This document shows, piece after piece, positions 47,421 through 56,425 of a stretch of 64,000 nucleotides of DNA. The DNA is from Caballeronia terrestris (lineage in GTDB: Bacteria; Pseudomonadota; Gammaproteobacteria; Burkholderiales; Burkholderiaceae). The first letter of the stretch is position 1. Every line of letters starts with the position of its first letter. The DNA lies in NCBI RefSeq assembly GCF_001544515.1, contig NZ_FCOL02000007.1, forward strand, positions 158,188 through 222,187, written 5' to 3'. Below the pieces are notes generated by a model, which was not told the DNA's origin, did not search any database, and saw nothing but the letters and a program-made list of their open reading frames with translations. The translations under genes were made by a program, and so were the position numbers.

Positions 47421-48572
47421 TCAATGCGGATAAATAGCGCCCAAAACCCGCTCGCCCGCCGCGCCCGTCACCGCCGCGATGTTGCCCGGTTCGCGCGCGA
47501 CGCAGCGCATCGCGAGCCACGCGAACGCCAGTGCCTCGACCTGCTGCGGCGGAACGCCGAGCGCTTCGGTCGTCATCACGGGGACGCCCGACACGCCGCT
47601 GTCCTCCAGCACCTGCTGGATCGCGCTCATCAGCACCGGATTACGCGCGCCGCCGCCGCAGACGTACACCGCGCGCACATCGGACGCATGCCGTTCGATC
47701 TCGCGCGCGACGCTCACCGCCGTCAGTGCGACGAGCGTCGCCTGCACGTCGGGGGGCGGGACGTTGGCGAATGCTGCGAGCTTCGCGTCAAGCCACGCCG
47801 GATTGAAAAGGTCGCGGCCGGTGCTTTTCGGCGGCGCCTGCTCAAAAAACGGCTCGTCAAGGAGCGCGTTCAATAGTGGTCGATGCACCTGTCCCTGCGC
47901 CGCTAACTGCCCGCCCTCGTCGTAAGGACGCTTCAAATGCCGGTGCGCCCACTCGTCCAGCAGCGCGTTCGCCGGGCCGCAATCGAAACCGCGCACTGCG
48001 CCGTTCGCCGACAACACCGTGATATTGCTGATTCCGCCCAGATTGCAGACGACGCGCGTCTCGCCCGGCGCGCCGAACACGGTCGCGTGGAACGCCGGCA
48101 CGAGCGGCGCGCCCTGGCCGCCGGCGGCGACGTCGCGGCTGCGGAAATCGGAGATCACGTCGATGTTCGTCATTTCCGCGAGCAGCGCCGGGTTGTTGAT
48201 CTGGGTCGTGTACCCCTTTTCCGGCCGATGCCGCACCGTCTGTCCGTGCACGCCGATCGCGCGCACCTTCGTGGCCGAGCAATTGCTCATGCTCTGCAAC
48301 TCGTGGCAGCAGACGGCGTAGCGCGTCGCGAGCGCGTTCGCCGCGAGCGCCGCGCGCTCGATTTCGTTCTCGCCGGGCGTCTGCAAGGCGAAGAGTGCGT
48401 CGCGCATGCCCTGCGAAAAGCTCACGTGCGCCTCGCCGATCACGACGGGCGGCTTGCCGGTCGCGAACTGGACCGCGACGCCGTCGACGCCGTCCATGCT
48501 CGTGCCCGACATCAAACCGAAGTACACGCCGTCCGCCTTGCCGGTTTCGATTGCCTCGGTTTTTCGTCCCAC
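47421..48572 (-). CDS. anmK: Anhydro-N-acetylmuramic acid kinase
   Basis: A 383-residue sugar kinase of the ASKHA fold that cleaves and phosphorylates 1,6-anhydro-MurNAc during murein recycling. The nucleotide/sugar segments are [16 protein letters not shown] at the start, [31 protein letters not shown] and [12 protein letters not shown]. It is divergent from tyrS across 286 bp in which no distinct site was seen. Confidence 0.95.
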   Translation of the reverse strand: MGRKTEAIETGKADGVYFGLMSGTSMDGVDGVAVQFATGKPPVVIGEAHVSFSQGMRDALFALQTPGENEIERAALAANALATRYAVCCHELQSMSNCSATKVRAIGVHGQTVRHRPEKGYTTQINNPALLAEMTNIDVISDFRSRDVAAGGQGAPLVPAFHATVFGAPGETRVVCNLGGISNITVLSANGAVRGFDCGPANALLDEWAHRHLKRPYDEGGQLAAQGQVHRPLLNALLDEPFFEQAPPKSTGRDLFNPAWLDAKLAAFANVPPPDVQATLVALTAVSVAREIERHASDVRAVYVCGGGARNPVLMSAIQQVLEDSGVSGVPVMTTEALGVPPQQVEALAFAWLAMRCVAREPGNIAAVTGAAGERVLGAIYPH

Positions 48573-48858
48573 GCTCGTCTCCTGTCGATGCCAATTTCGC
48601 CGATAAAGCGCGATTATCCGCGCATCGGGTGAAATCGGTAAGTCGCTTCAGAATTGGCGCGCGCGGTCGAAAGCGGGGCGAAGCGGGGCGTCATCGCGTA
48701 AAATCCTGTGCCTGAACAAGGGATTGCAGCGCATCGCGCGCCTTTCGCCGCGTGCCTGCCCCAGCCGTTTCCCCTAGCGTTTTCGCCGGCCCGTCGACTT
48801 TCGCGACGCCGCCAGTTGCGCCGGCCATCGAATCACTTTCAATCCAGAAGCCGCAAGC

Positions 48859-50106
48859 ATGACCACTGAATCCAACGCTCCCGCCGCGCCTGCTTTCCCC
48901 ATCACCGACGAAGTGCGCGCCGCGCTCGCGATCGCCAAGCGCGGCGCCGACGAACTGCTGATCGAAGACGAATTCGCGCAGAAACTCGCGCGGAGCGCCG
49001 CGACGAAGAAACCGCTGCGCATCAAGCTCGGCCTCGATCCGACCGCGCCGGACATTCACATCGGCCACACGGTCGTGCTGAACAAGATGCGGCAATTGCA
49101 GGACCTCGGCCATCACGTGATTTTCCTGATCGGCGATTTCACGTCGCTGATCGGCGATCCGTCGGGCCGCAACGCGACGCGTCCGCCGCTTACGCGCGAG
49201 CAGATCGAATCGAACGCGAAGACGTATTTCGAGCAGGCGTCGCTCGTGCTCGACCGCGAGAAGACCGAGATCCGCTACAACAGCGAGTGGTGCATGCCGC
49301 TCGGCGCCGACGGCATGATCAAACTCGCGTCGCGTTACACGGTCGCGCGCATTCTCGAACGCGAGGATTTCACGAAGCGCTTTCAGGGCGGCGTGCCGAT
49401 CTCGATCCACGAGTTCCTGTACCCGCTGATGCAGGGCTACGACTCGGTCGCGCTGAATTCCGACCTCGAACTGGGCGGCACTGACCAGAAGTTCAACCTG
49501 CTCGTCGGGCGCGAACTGCAGAAGCAGTACGGGCAGGAACAACAGTGCATTCTCACGATGCCGCTGCTCGAAGGACTCGACGGCATCGAGAAGATGTCGA
49601 AGTCGAAGAACAATTACATCGGCATCAGCGAAAAGCCGACCGATATGTTCGGCAAGCTGATGAGCATCTCCGACACGCTGATGTGGCGCTATTTCGAACT
49701 GCTGTCGTTCCGCAGCATCGAGGAAATCGCGCAGTTCAAGAAGGAAGCCGGCGAAGGGCGCAATCCGCGCGATTTCAAGGTGTTGCTCGGGCAGGAAATC
49801 GTTGCGCGGTTCCATTCGGCGGCCGATGCCGAACGCGCGCTCGAAGATTTCAACCATCGCGCGAAGGGCGGCGTTCCGGACGATATCCCGAGCGTGACGC
49901 TTTCCGGCGCGCCGCTTGCGATCGGGCAGTTGCTGAAGCAGGCGGGGCTCGTGCCGTCGACGAGCGAGGCGCTCCGCAACATCGACCAGAACGGCGTGAA
50001 GATCGACGGCGAGGTTATTTCCGATCGCGGTCTGAAAGTCGAAGCAGGCGAATTCGTCGTGCAGGTCGGCAAGCGCCGCTTCGCGCGCGTCACGCTGACG
50101 GCTTAA
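48859..50106 (+). CDS. tyrS: Tyrosine--tRNA ligase
   Basis: A 415-residue class I synthetase. The HIGH motif is at 67-70 (PDIHIGH) and KMSKS at 245-249. The segment [15 protein letters not shown] is of the TyrRS type found in many proteobacteria. A C-terminal S4 RNA-binding domain occupies about 345-410 ([19 protein letters not shown]). The ATG at 48859 follows GCAAGC; the gene lies 1 nt before the dtd start, so coupling is likely. Confidence 0.96.
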   Translation: MTTESNAPAAPAFPITDEVRAALAIAKRGADELLIEDEFAQKLARSAATKKPLRIKLGLDPTAPDIHIGHTVVLNKMRQLQDLGHHVIFLIGDFTSLIGDPSGRNATRPPLTREQIESNAKTYFEQASLVLDREKTEIRYNSEWCMPLGADGMIKLASRYTVARILEREDFTKRFQGGVPISIHEFLYPLMQGYDSVALNSDLELGGTDQKFNLLVGRELQKQYGQEQQCILTMPLLEGLDGIEKMSKSKNNYIGISEKPTDMFGKLMSISDTLMWRYFELLSFRSIEEIAQFKKEAGEGRNPRDFKVLLGQEIVARFHSAADAERALEDFNHRAKGGVPDDIPSVTLSGAPLAIGQLLKQAGLVPSTSEALRNIDQNGVKIDGEVISDRGLKVEAGEFVVQVGKRRFARVTLTA

Positions 50107-50107
50107 G

Positions 50108-50566
50108 GTGATCGCCCTTATCCAGCGGGTACGGCGCGCGGAAGTGCGCGTCGCGGATCGCGTGACCGGCGCGATCGACGCGGGCCTGCTCGCGTTCGTC
50201 TGCGCCGAACGCAATGACACCGAAGCCGCCGCCGACAAGCTCCTCGCGAAGATGCTCGCGTACCGCGTGTTCAGCGACGCCGCCGGCAAGATGAACCTGC
50301 CGGTGCAGAACATCGACGGGAGCGGGCGCGCGGGCGGCGTTCTGCTCGTCTCGCAATTCACGCTCGCCGCCGATACGTCGAGCGGCCTGCGCCCGAGCTT
50401 CACGCCCGCCGCGCCACCGGACGAGGGCAAACGTCTCTTCGACTACTTCGTCGCAGAGGCGCGGGCGAAGCATCCGATTGTCGAGACCGGCGAATTCGGC
50501 GCCGACATGCAGGTGTCGCTCGTCAACGACGGGCCGGTCACCTTCTGGCTGCAAGTCCAACCGTGA
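50108..50566 (+). CDS. dtd: D-aminoacyl-tRNA deacylase
   Basis: A 152-residue enzyme that hydrolyses D-amino acids (and glycine from tRNA-Ala) from mischarged tRNA. Family marks are [19 protein letters not shown] near the middle and the NDGPVTFWL motif that contacts the substrate. GTG start at 50108, with AAGG overlapping the tyrS stop. Pairing with tyrS is sensible, since TyrRS can charge D-tyrosine. Confidence 0.94.
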   Translation: MIALIQRVRRAEVRVADRVTGAIDAGLLAFVCAERNDTEAAADKLLAKMLAYRVFSDAAGKMNLPVQNIDGSGRAGGVLLVSQFTLAADTSSGLRPSFTPAAPPDEGKRLFDYFVAEARAKHPIVETGEFGADMQVSLVNDGPVTFWLQVQP

Positions 50567-50613
50567 TCGTGGCGACGCGCGCGATCTACTCACGCATTCA
50601 AGACAACGCGCAA

Positions 50614-51273
50614 ATGACCACGCAAATTCTCTTCATCCGCCACGGCGAAACCGACTGGAACCGCATCAAGCGCATTCAGGGCCACATCGATATTCCGCTC
50701 AACGCGACGGGTCTCACGCAGGCCGCGCAACTGGCGGCGCATTTCGAGCGCGAAGCGGAGGCGGGCGGGCGGCTCGACGCGGTCTATTCGAGCGATTTGC
50801 AGCGCGCGCAACAGACGGCGCGGCCTTTCGCTGATGCCCTCGGCCTTCCGCTGCAACTGAGCGAAGGCTTGCGCGAGCGTTGGTACGGCGCATTCCAGGG
50901 CCACGACAGCGACGAAATCAACAACAAGTTTCCCGAGGAATACGTCGAATGGCAGACGCGCGATCCGGGCTTCGCGCCGCCGGGCGGCGAGTCGCAGCGC
51001 GTGTTCTATCATCGCGTGCTTCATGCGGTCGAGCCGATCGTGGCGGCGCATCCGGGCGGGCGCATCGCGCTGGTGGCGCACGGCGGCGTGCTCGATTGCA
51101 TCTACCGGTTCGCGATGCAGATTCCGCTAAAGGACCCGCGCAAGTGGCCGCTGCTCAATGGCAGCGTGAATGTCGTGGAGTTTGAGAACGGCGCGGCGAA
51201 GGTCGTCGCTTGGGGAGATATTGCGCATTTGTCGGCGGGTAGCAGCGACGACGAACTGCGCAAAACCGCCTGA
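50614..51273 (+). CDS. Histidine phosphatase family protein (phosphoglycerate mutase-like)
   Basis: A 219-residue histidine phosphatase. The RHG motif is FIRHGETDWN at residues 7-16, and the second His in VAHGGVLDCIYR. Length and composition fit GpmB/CobC-like broad phosphatases rather than a glycolytic mutase. The ATG at 50614 is preferred by family alignment; a GTG at 50563 would overlap the dtd stop. Neither has a strong ribosome-binding site. Confidence 0.85.
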   Translation: MTTQILFIRHGETDWNRIKRIQGHIDIPLNATGLTQAAQLAAHFEREAEAGGRLDAVYSSDLQRAQQTARPFADALGLPLQLSEGLRERWYGAFQGHDSDEINNKFPEEYVEWQTRDPGFAPPGGESQRVFYHRVLHAVEPIVAAHPGGRIALVAHGGVLDCIYRFAMQIPLKDPRKWPLLNGSVNVVEFENGAAKVVAWGDIAHLSAGSSDDELRKTA

Positions 51274-51274
51274 T

Positions 51275-52336
51275 TTAGCGCCCGTTCGCGTCCCACAGAT
51301 CGCGGATCGGGCCCGCGTCAGGTGCGGCCAAGCCGAAGTGGCGATACGTCAGCAACGTGGCGACACGCCCGCGCGGCGTGCGCTGCAAATAACCCTGCTG
51401 GATCAGATACGGCTCGAGCACGTCTTCGATCGTGTCGCGCTCTTCACCAATCGCCGCCGCCAGGTTGTCCACGCCGACCGGACCACCGTCGAACTTGTGC
51501 AGGATCGCTTCGAGCAGCTTGCGGTCCATCAAATCGAAGCCGACCGGATCGACGTCGAGCATTTTCAGCGCGGCATCTGCGACGGCGGCCGTGATATTGC
51601 CGTCGGCCTTAACCTCGGCGAAATCGCGTACGCGGCGCAGCAACCGGTTCGCGATCCGCGGTGTGCCGCGCGCCCGCTTCGCAATCTCCAGCGCGCCTTC
51701 CGGCACAATCTCCGCCTTCAATAGCGACGCCGACCGCGTCACGATCCGCGCCAATTCGCTCGCGTTATAAAACTCCAGTCGTGACACGATCCCGAAGCGA
51801 TCACGCAGCGGATTCGTCAGCATGCCCGCGCGCGTCGTGGCGCCGACGAGCGTGAACGGTTGCAGATCGAGCTTGACGCTACGCGCGGCCGGCCCCTCGC
51901 CGATCATGATGTCGATCTGATAATCCTCCAGCGCCGGGTACAAAATTTCCTCGACGACCGGTGAAAGCCGGTGAATCTCGTCGATGAACAGCACGTCGTT
52001 GGCTTCGAGATTCGTGAGGAGCGCGGCGAGATCGCCCGCGCGCTCTAAAACCGGACCCGAGGTCTGCCGCAGATTCACGCCCATTTCGCGCGCGATGATG
52101 TGCGCGAGCGTCGTCTTGCCGAGCCCCGGCGGGCCGAACAGCAGGACGTGGTCGAGCGCTTCGGAGCGACGCTTCGCCGCCTCGATGAAGATTTCGAGCT
52201 GGCCGCGCACCTTCTCCTGGCCGACGTATTCGTCCAATTGACGCGGGCGCAGTGCGCGCTCGAACACTTCTTCGTTCGGTGAGACGGGCGTGGCCGAAAT
52301 GATGCGTTCGGCGGCGAGTTTGTCGGTTTCGATCAT
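51275..52336 (-). CDS. ruvB: Holliday junction DNA helicase RuvB
   Basis: A 353-residue AAA+ motor that drives branch migration with RuvA. Walker A GPPGLGKT begins at Gly68, Walker B is [11 protein letters not shown], and the arginine finger region [18 protein letters not shown] follows. The C-terminal winged helix ends at [15 protein letters not shown]. It is separated from ruvA by a four-gene cassette. Confidence 0.97.
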   Translation of the reverse strand: MIETDKLAAERIISATPVSPNEEVFERALRPRQLDEYVGQEKVRGQLEIFIEAAKRRSEALDHVLLFGPPGLGKTTLAHIIAREMGVNLRQTSGPVLERAGDLAALLTNLEANDVLFIDEIHRLSPVVEEILYPALEDYQIDIMIGEGPAARSVKLDLQPFTLVGATTRAGMLTNPLRDRFGIVSRLEFYNASELARIVTRSASLLKAEIVPEGALEIAKRARGTPRIANRLLRRVRDFAEVKADGNITAAVADAALKMLDVDPVGFDLMDRKLLEAILHKFDGGPVGVDNLAAAIGEERDTIEDVLEPYLIQQGYLQRTPRGRVATLLTYRHFGLAAPDAGPIRDLWDANGR

Positions 52337-52383
52337 GTTTTCGATTGTACAGGCGTAATTGCGCGGTTTTCGCCACGCGGCGG

Positions 52384-52953
52384 CTAGCTTTCGTCGGGCG
52401 TGTGCGCGCCGTCCCCATTGCCCGCGACGACCACCAGCACTTCCGCCTGCACCGCGCCGAGCGAGCGGATGCGGTGCGGCAGGGCGGCGTTGAAATGCAT
52501 GGCGTCGCCGGTCTTCAGGGCGATCGTCTTCCCGCCGACTTCCACTTCGATCGCGCCGCGATGCACGAACAGGAACTCGTCACCCGCATGCTCCTTGAAC
52601 GTCGATGCCGCGAAATCGGCGGGCGGGCGCAGCACGAACGGCAGCAGCGCGCGTTCGTCCGGGCCGCCTCCGATCATCTGCACGCGTGGCTCGCCGCCCT
52701 CGGCGTCGCCCGTCAGCGCGATGCGTTCGGTCTTGCGCACGATCGTCACCGGTTCGCGCGCGGCGCGGCCTGCGAACAGGCTCTCGACGTCCACCCGCAA
52801 CGCCTCCGCAAGCTTGAGCGCGACCGAAATCGACGGCGTGCTCAAGCCGCGCTCCACCTTCGACAGATAGCTCTTCGTCAGGCCGGTGAGCTGGCCGAGC
52901 GTGTCGAGCGTCATGCCGCTTTGCTTGCGCAACATCTTCAATCGGACGCTCAT
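52384..52953 (-). CDS. XRE family regulator with C-terminal cupin domain
   Basis: A 189-residue regulator. The N-terminal helix-turn-helix (residues 4-58) reads [20 protein letters not shown] then [19 protein letters not shown]. The C-terminal part (about 110-180) is a small cupin ([34 protein letters not shown]) that may bind a small ligand. Start ATG at 52953 fits the family; a GTG at 53001 would fall in the operator. It is divergent from the class II aldolase and likely controls it through the palindrome at 52995-53011. Confidence 0.88.
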   Translation of the reverse strand: MSVRLKMLRKQSGMTLDTLGQLTGLTKSYLSKVERGLSTPSISVALKLAEALRVDVESLFAGRAAREPVTIVRKTERIALTGDAEGGEPRVQMIGGGPDERALLPFVLRPPADFAASTFKEHAGDEFLFVHRGAIEVEVGGKTIALKTGDAMHFNAALPHRIRSLGAVQAEVLVVVAGNGDGAHTPDES

Positions 52954-52994
52954 AGGACTTCCCGATGGAATCGCATAGAAATCATTTATTGGTA

Positions 52995-53023
52995 ATGACA
53001 CAACGTGTCATGTAGTTTACTCT
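52995..53023 (+). promoter_or_regulatory. Promoter and palindromic operator of the aldolase cassette
   Basis: A perfect palindrome ATGACAC-AAC-GTGTCAT at 52995-53011 overlaps the -35 (ATGACA, 52995-53000) of a promoter whose -10 is TACTCT at 53018-53023, with 17-nt spacing. A further half-site GTGTCCT lies at 53024-53030. The layout suits repression by the divergent XRE-cupin regulator. Confidence 0.65.
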
Positions 53024-53082
53024 GTGTCCTATCGATCAAACGCGCGGTGAAGTGAAGCCGCAATTCTGGCACGGAGTCATAG

Positions 53083-53865
53083 ATGGCAAATAGTCTTGAA
53101 GCAGCGAAATCCGAACTCGTCGAGCTCGCACATCGGCAGATGCAGCACGCAATCGCCGAGAACGCGTGGAGTGATCGGCAAAAACTCGCGCTGACGTGTC
53201 GCATCCTGTTCGACGGCGGCCACGATTCCGGCCTTGCCGGGCAGATCACGTGCCGCACCGGCACGCCCGGGCGCTACTACACGCAGCGGCTCGGACTCGG
53301 TTTCGACGAGATCAGTGAACGCAATCTGCTCGAAGTCGACGAGGACCTGAACGTGATCGAGGGCGCCGGCATGGCGAATCCCGCGAACCGCTTTCATACG
53401 TGGATCTACCGGCATCGCAGCGACGTCAACTGCATCGTTCACACGCATCCGGCGCACGTCGCCGCGCTGTCGATGCTGGAGACGCCGCTCGTCGTCTCGC
53501 ACATGGACACCTGTCCGCTCTACGACGACTGCGCGTTCCTGCCGAAGTGGCCGGGCATTCCCGTCGGCAACGAGGAGGGCGAGATGATCACGCGCGCCCT
53601 CGGCGACAAGCGTGCGGTGCTGCTTGCACACCACGGGCACGTCGTCACCGGCCGGACGATCGAGGAGGCGTGCGTGCTCGCAATGCTCATCGAGCGCGCC
53701 GCGCGCCTGCAACTGCTCGCGATGAGCGCGGGCGACATCAAGCCGATGCCGCCGGAACTCGCGATCGAGGCGCGTAAGTGGATCACGACCGGCAAGCGCC
53801 ACGCCGCCGCGTTCGCGTATTACGCGCGCCGGGCGCTCCGCACGCACGCGGACTGCCTCGCGTGA
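53083..53865 (+). CDS. Class II aldolase/adducin family protein
   Basis: A 260-residue protein of the class II aldolase/adducin family. Zinc ligand candidates are His120 and His122 in IVHTHPAH and a third His in AHHGHVVTG (183-190). The N-terminal part (LALTCRILFDGGHDSGLAGQ) is typical of the family branch acting on sugar-phosphate-like or oxidised substrates. It starts a three-gene group with a DapA-like lyase and a CPVC protein, with a 29-nt gap before the next start. The real substrate is unknown. Confidence 0.85.
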   Translation: MANSLEAAKSELVELAHRQMQHAIAENAWSDRQKLALTCRILFDGGHDSGLAGQITCRTGTPGRYYTQRLGLGFDEISERNLLEVDEDLNVIEGAGMANPANRFHTWIYRHRSDVNCIVHTHPAHVAALSMLETPLVVSHMDTCPLYDDCAFLPKWPGIPVGNEEGEMITRALGDKRAVLLAHHGHVVTGRTIEEACVLAMLIERAARLQLLAMSAGDIKPMPPELAIEARKWITTGKRHAAAFAYYARRALRTHADCLA

Positions 53866-53894
53866 ACCTTCTCACCACCACGAAGAACCCGACC

Positions 53895-54791
53895 ATGACC
53901 GAAAGCCTTCCAAAATTCCACGGCATCATCGCGTACCCCGTGACGCCCTTCGCCGCCGACGGTTCCGTCGACGAAACCGCGCTGCGGCGCCTGATCGACC
54001 GCCTGATCGACGACGGCGCGCACGCGATCGCGCCGCTCGGCAGCACGGGCGAGAGCGCGTATCTGACGGAGGCCGAGTGGCAACGCGTCGCGGCGATTTC
54101 GATCGAGCAGGCGAACAGACGCGTGCCGGTGATCGTCGGCGTGTCCGATCTGACGACCGCGGGCGCCGTGCAGCGCGCGCGTTTCGCGACGCAGCGCGGC
54201 AGCGATGCCGTGATGTTGCTCCCGGTGTCGTACTGGAAACTGAGCGAGGCGGAGATTTTCGAGCACGTCAGCGCGGTCGCACGCGCGACCGACGCGCCGA
54301 TCATGCTCTACAACAATCCCGCGACGAGCGGCGTGGACATGTCGCCGGAATTCATCGTGCGCGTGGTGAACGCGATCGACAACGTCACCATGGTGAAGGA
54401 AAGCACCGGCGACATCCAGCGCATGCATCGCATCGCGCAGCTTTCGGAACACCGCATCCGGTTCTACAACGGCTGCAATCCGCTGGCGCTGGAGGCGTTC
54501 GCCGCGGGCGCGACGGGCTGGTGCACGGCCGCCGCAAACCTGATTCCCGCGCAGGTGCTGGAGCTCTACCGGGCGGCGCAAGCCGGCGATTTCGATACGG
54601 CGCGGCGCGTGTTTTACCAGCAGTTGCCGGTGCTGCAATTCATCTTGAGGGGCGGCCTGCCGACGACGGTCAAGGCGGGACTCTCTTTACGCGGCTTCGA
54701 CGCAGGCGCACCGCGCCTGCCTCTCGTGGCGGCATCCATGGAGTCGCGCGTCGAACTGGCGCGGCTCCTCGACCACGCGCTGGCCCGCTGA
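53895..54791 (+). CDS. Dihydrodipicolinate synthase (DapA) family lyase
   Basis: A 298-residue (beta/alpha)8 Schiff-base aldolase. The catalytic lysine is Lys168 (TMVKESTGD), the phenol base Tyr139 (MLYNNPAT), and the carboxylate loop is GSTGES at 49-54. True DapA usually has two threonines here (GTTGE); Ser50 suggests a non-lysine substrate, as in catabolic family members. ATG at 53895 is chosen by family alignment. With the class II aldolase beside it, an aldol or retro-aldol catabolic route is likely; this is inferred. Confidence 0.85.
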   Translation: MTESLPKFHGIIAYPVTPFAADGSVDETALRRLIDRLIDDGAHAIAPLGSTGESAYLTEAEWQRVAAISIEQANRRVPVIVGVSDLTTAGAVQRARFATQRGSDAVMLLPVSYWKLSEAEIFEHVSAVARATDAPIMLYNNPATSGVDMSPEFIVRVVNAIDNVTMVKESTGDIQRMHRIAQLSEHRIRFYNGCNPLALEAFAAGATGWCTAAANLIPAQVLELYRAAQAGDFDTARRVFYQQLPVLQFILRGGLPTTVKAGLSLRGFDAGAPRLPLVAASMESRVELARLLDHALAR

Positions 54792-54847
54792 ACACGGCCT
54801 CGCACATTTCAGGACTCAGTGAGTCCATCGATAAAAAAGGAACGATC

Positions 54848-55087
54848 ATGAAATCGAAAGCAGTCTTCTATCATGCGGGATGCCCGGTCTGCGTGTCCGC
54901 TGAACAGCAATTCGTCACGGCACTCGACCCGAACCAGTTCGACGTCGAAGTCGTGCATCTCGGTACTCAACCGGATCGCCTCGGCGACGCGAAGCGCGCC
55001 GGCGTGGTGTCCGTGCCTGCGCTGGTGCTCGACGGCGCGCCGTTTCACATCAACTTCGGCGCGAAACTGAGCGATCTCGACGCCTAA
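54848..55087 (+). CDS. Small thioredoxin/glutaredoxin-like protein with CPVC motif
   Basis: A 79-residue protein in the size range of glutaredoxins. A CPVC redox motif lies at residues 12-15, and a cis-Pro candidate is Pro57 in VSVPALVLDG. AAGGAA lies just before the ATG. A short GGACTC-AGT-GAGTCC dyad lies at 54812-54826 in the 56-nt gap after the DapA-like gene. Probably part of the same transcript; role in the cassette is unknown. Confidence 0.75.
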   Translation: MKSKAVFYHAGCPVCVSAEQQFVTALDPNQFDVEVVHLGTQPDRLGDAKRAGVVSVPALVLDGAPFHINFGAKLSDLDA

Positions 55088-55096
55088 AAGCTACAA

Positions 55097-55151
55097 CGCC
55101 CGCGCGAACGAAGGTCCGCGCGGGCGCCGGCACGTTTCGCTCGAAACGTGC
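55097..55151. terminator. Two adjacent hairpins between the cassette and ruvA
   Basis: Hairpin one pairs CGCCCGCGCG (55097-55106) with CGCGCGGGCG (55117-55126); hairpin two pairs GCACGTTTC (55130-55138) with GAAACGTGC (55143-55151). Neither has a long T run, but they sit exactly between convergent stop codons. Confidence 0.5.
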
Positions 55152-55152
55152 T

Positions 55153-55734
55153 CTAGCTTTTCGACAACGCCTTCAACGCCAGCTTGATCCCCTCGGAAAC
55201 CCCCGTCCCCGCCGGCACGTTCTTGACCGCCGCGAGCGCTTCCTTCTCCGAATAACCGAGGGCGAGCAGCGCGTTCAGAATGTCACTTGCGTGATCCGAG
55301 ACAGCTACCGCGCCCGCCACGGCGCCGAGATCCGCGCCGAGTTTCCCCTTCAGTTCGAGCAAGAGCCGCTCGGCCGTCTTCTTGCCGATGCCCGGCGTGC
55401 GCGTGAGGCGCGCGGCGTCCTGCATCGTCACGGCCTGCGCGAGTTCCTGCACGCTCATGCCGGACAGCACCGCGAGCGCCATCCGCGCGCCGATCCCGCT
55501 GATCTTGAGCAGTTCGCGAAACGTCGTGCGTTCCTGCGGCGTGCCGAAGCCGTAGAGCAGATGCGCGTCCTCGCGCACGATCAGTTGCGTGAGCAGCACG
55601 ACCTTCTCGCCGTTATGCGGCAGGTTGTAGAACGTGCTCATCGGCACGGCGATTTCGTACCCGACGCCGCCGCAGTCGACGAGCAGATGCGGCGGATTTT
55701 TTTCCAGCAGAACGCCGGCGATGCGACCGATCAT
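55153..55734 (-). CDS. ruvA: Holliday junction DNA helicase RuvA
   Basis: A 193-residue protein that binds four-way junctions as a tetramer. The OB-fold N-terminus starts [12 protein letters not shown]; two helix-hairpin-helix motifs are [15 protein letters not shown] and [18 protein letters not shown]. The C-terminal domain that contacts RuvB has [17 protein letters not shown]. Downstream of ruvC on the same strand. Confidence 0.96.
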   Translation of the reverse strand: MIGRIAGVLLEKNPPHLLVDCGGVGYEIAVPMSTFYNLPHNGEKVVLLTQLIVREDAHLLYGFGTPQERTTFRELLKISGIGARMALAVLSGMSVQELAQAVTMQDAARLTRTPGIGKKTAERLLLELKGKLGADLGAVAGAVAVSDHASDILNALLALGYSEKEALAAVKNVPAGTGVSEGIKLALKALSKS

Positions 55735-55775
55735 GGTGAGCTTTGAAAGAGTGGATTAACCGCGATTTAACCGAC

Positions 55776-56318
55776 TTAACCGATGAGGCGCCCGCGCCGC
55801 ACGCGCAGGCCTTTCTTCGCGAGCGACGGCGCGATGCCGCCGAGCGTCGCCAGCGCGCCGCCGCCGTGCGCATGGCAGATCGCCATGCCGAGGGCGTCGG
55901 CGGCGTCGGTGCTGGGCACGCCCGTGAGGTTGAGCAGGCGCACGACCATCTGCTGCATTTGTTCCTTGGTGGCGCGCCCGTAGCCGACGACCGCCTGCTT
56001 CAACTGCAACGCCGTGTATTCGGCGACCGGCACGCCGCTCGCTACGAGCCCGCAGATCGCGGCGCCGCGCGCCTGGCCGAGAAGCAGCGTCGATTGCGGA
56101 TTCACGTTGACGAACACCTTTTCGATCGCCGACTGATCGGGCGCGTGCTGCGCGACCAGCGTCGAGATGCCTTCGAAGATCGTGTTCAGGCGCGACGGCA
56201 GGTCGGCATCGGCGGTCTTGATGACGCCGCTCGTCACGTAGGTCAGCGTGTGGCCGGTCTTGTCGATGACGCCGAAACCGGTGACGCGCAGGCCCGGGTC
56301 TATGCCGAGGATTCGCAT
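55776..56318 (-). CDS. ruvC: Crossover junction endodeoxyribonuclease RuvC
   Basis: A 180-residue Holliday-junction resolvase. The first catalytic Asp is Asp7 ([16 protein letters not shown]), then the Glu of SAIEKVFVN, and the last acidic pair near [15 protein letters not shown]. Three TTAACCG repeats (from 55756, 55767 and 55776) lie at and just beyond its stop. Together with ruvA it forms the left part of the split ruvCAB set. Confidence 0.95.
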   Translation of the reverse strand: MRILGIDPGLRVTGFGVIDKTGHTLTYVTSGVIKTADADLPSRLNTIFEGISTLVAQHAPDQSAIEKVFVNVNPQSTLLLGQARGAAICGLVASGVPVAEYTALQLKQAVVGYGRATKEQMQQMVVRLLNLTGVPSTDAADALGMAICHAHGGGALATLGGIAPSLAKKGLRVRRGRLIG

Positions 56319-56425
56319 GGGATCGGAGAAGTGGCCTCGGTGGGAAATGGACAGGCCCTATTGTCGGCGCCGCGCGCGATTGCGGCAACGCCGGCGCGCG
56401 CGAGGACGGCCGGCGTGCGGGACAC

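Noticed and set aside
52384..53001. Longer version of the XRE regulator starting at a GTG at 53001
   Set aside because: It would put the first codons in the palindromic operator, and the extra 16 residues are not typical; the ATG at 52953 begins the conserved domain.
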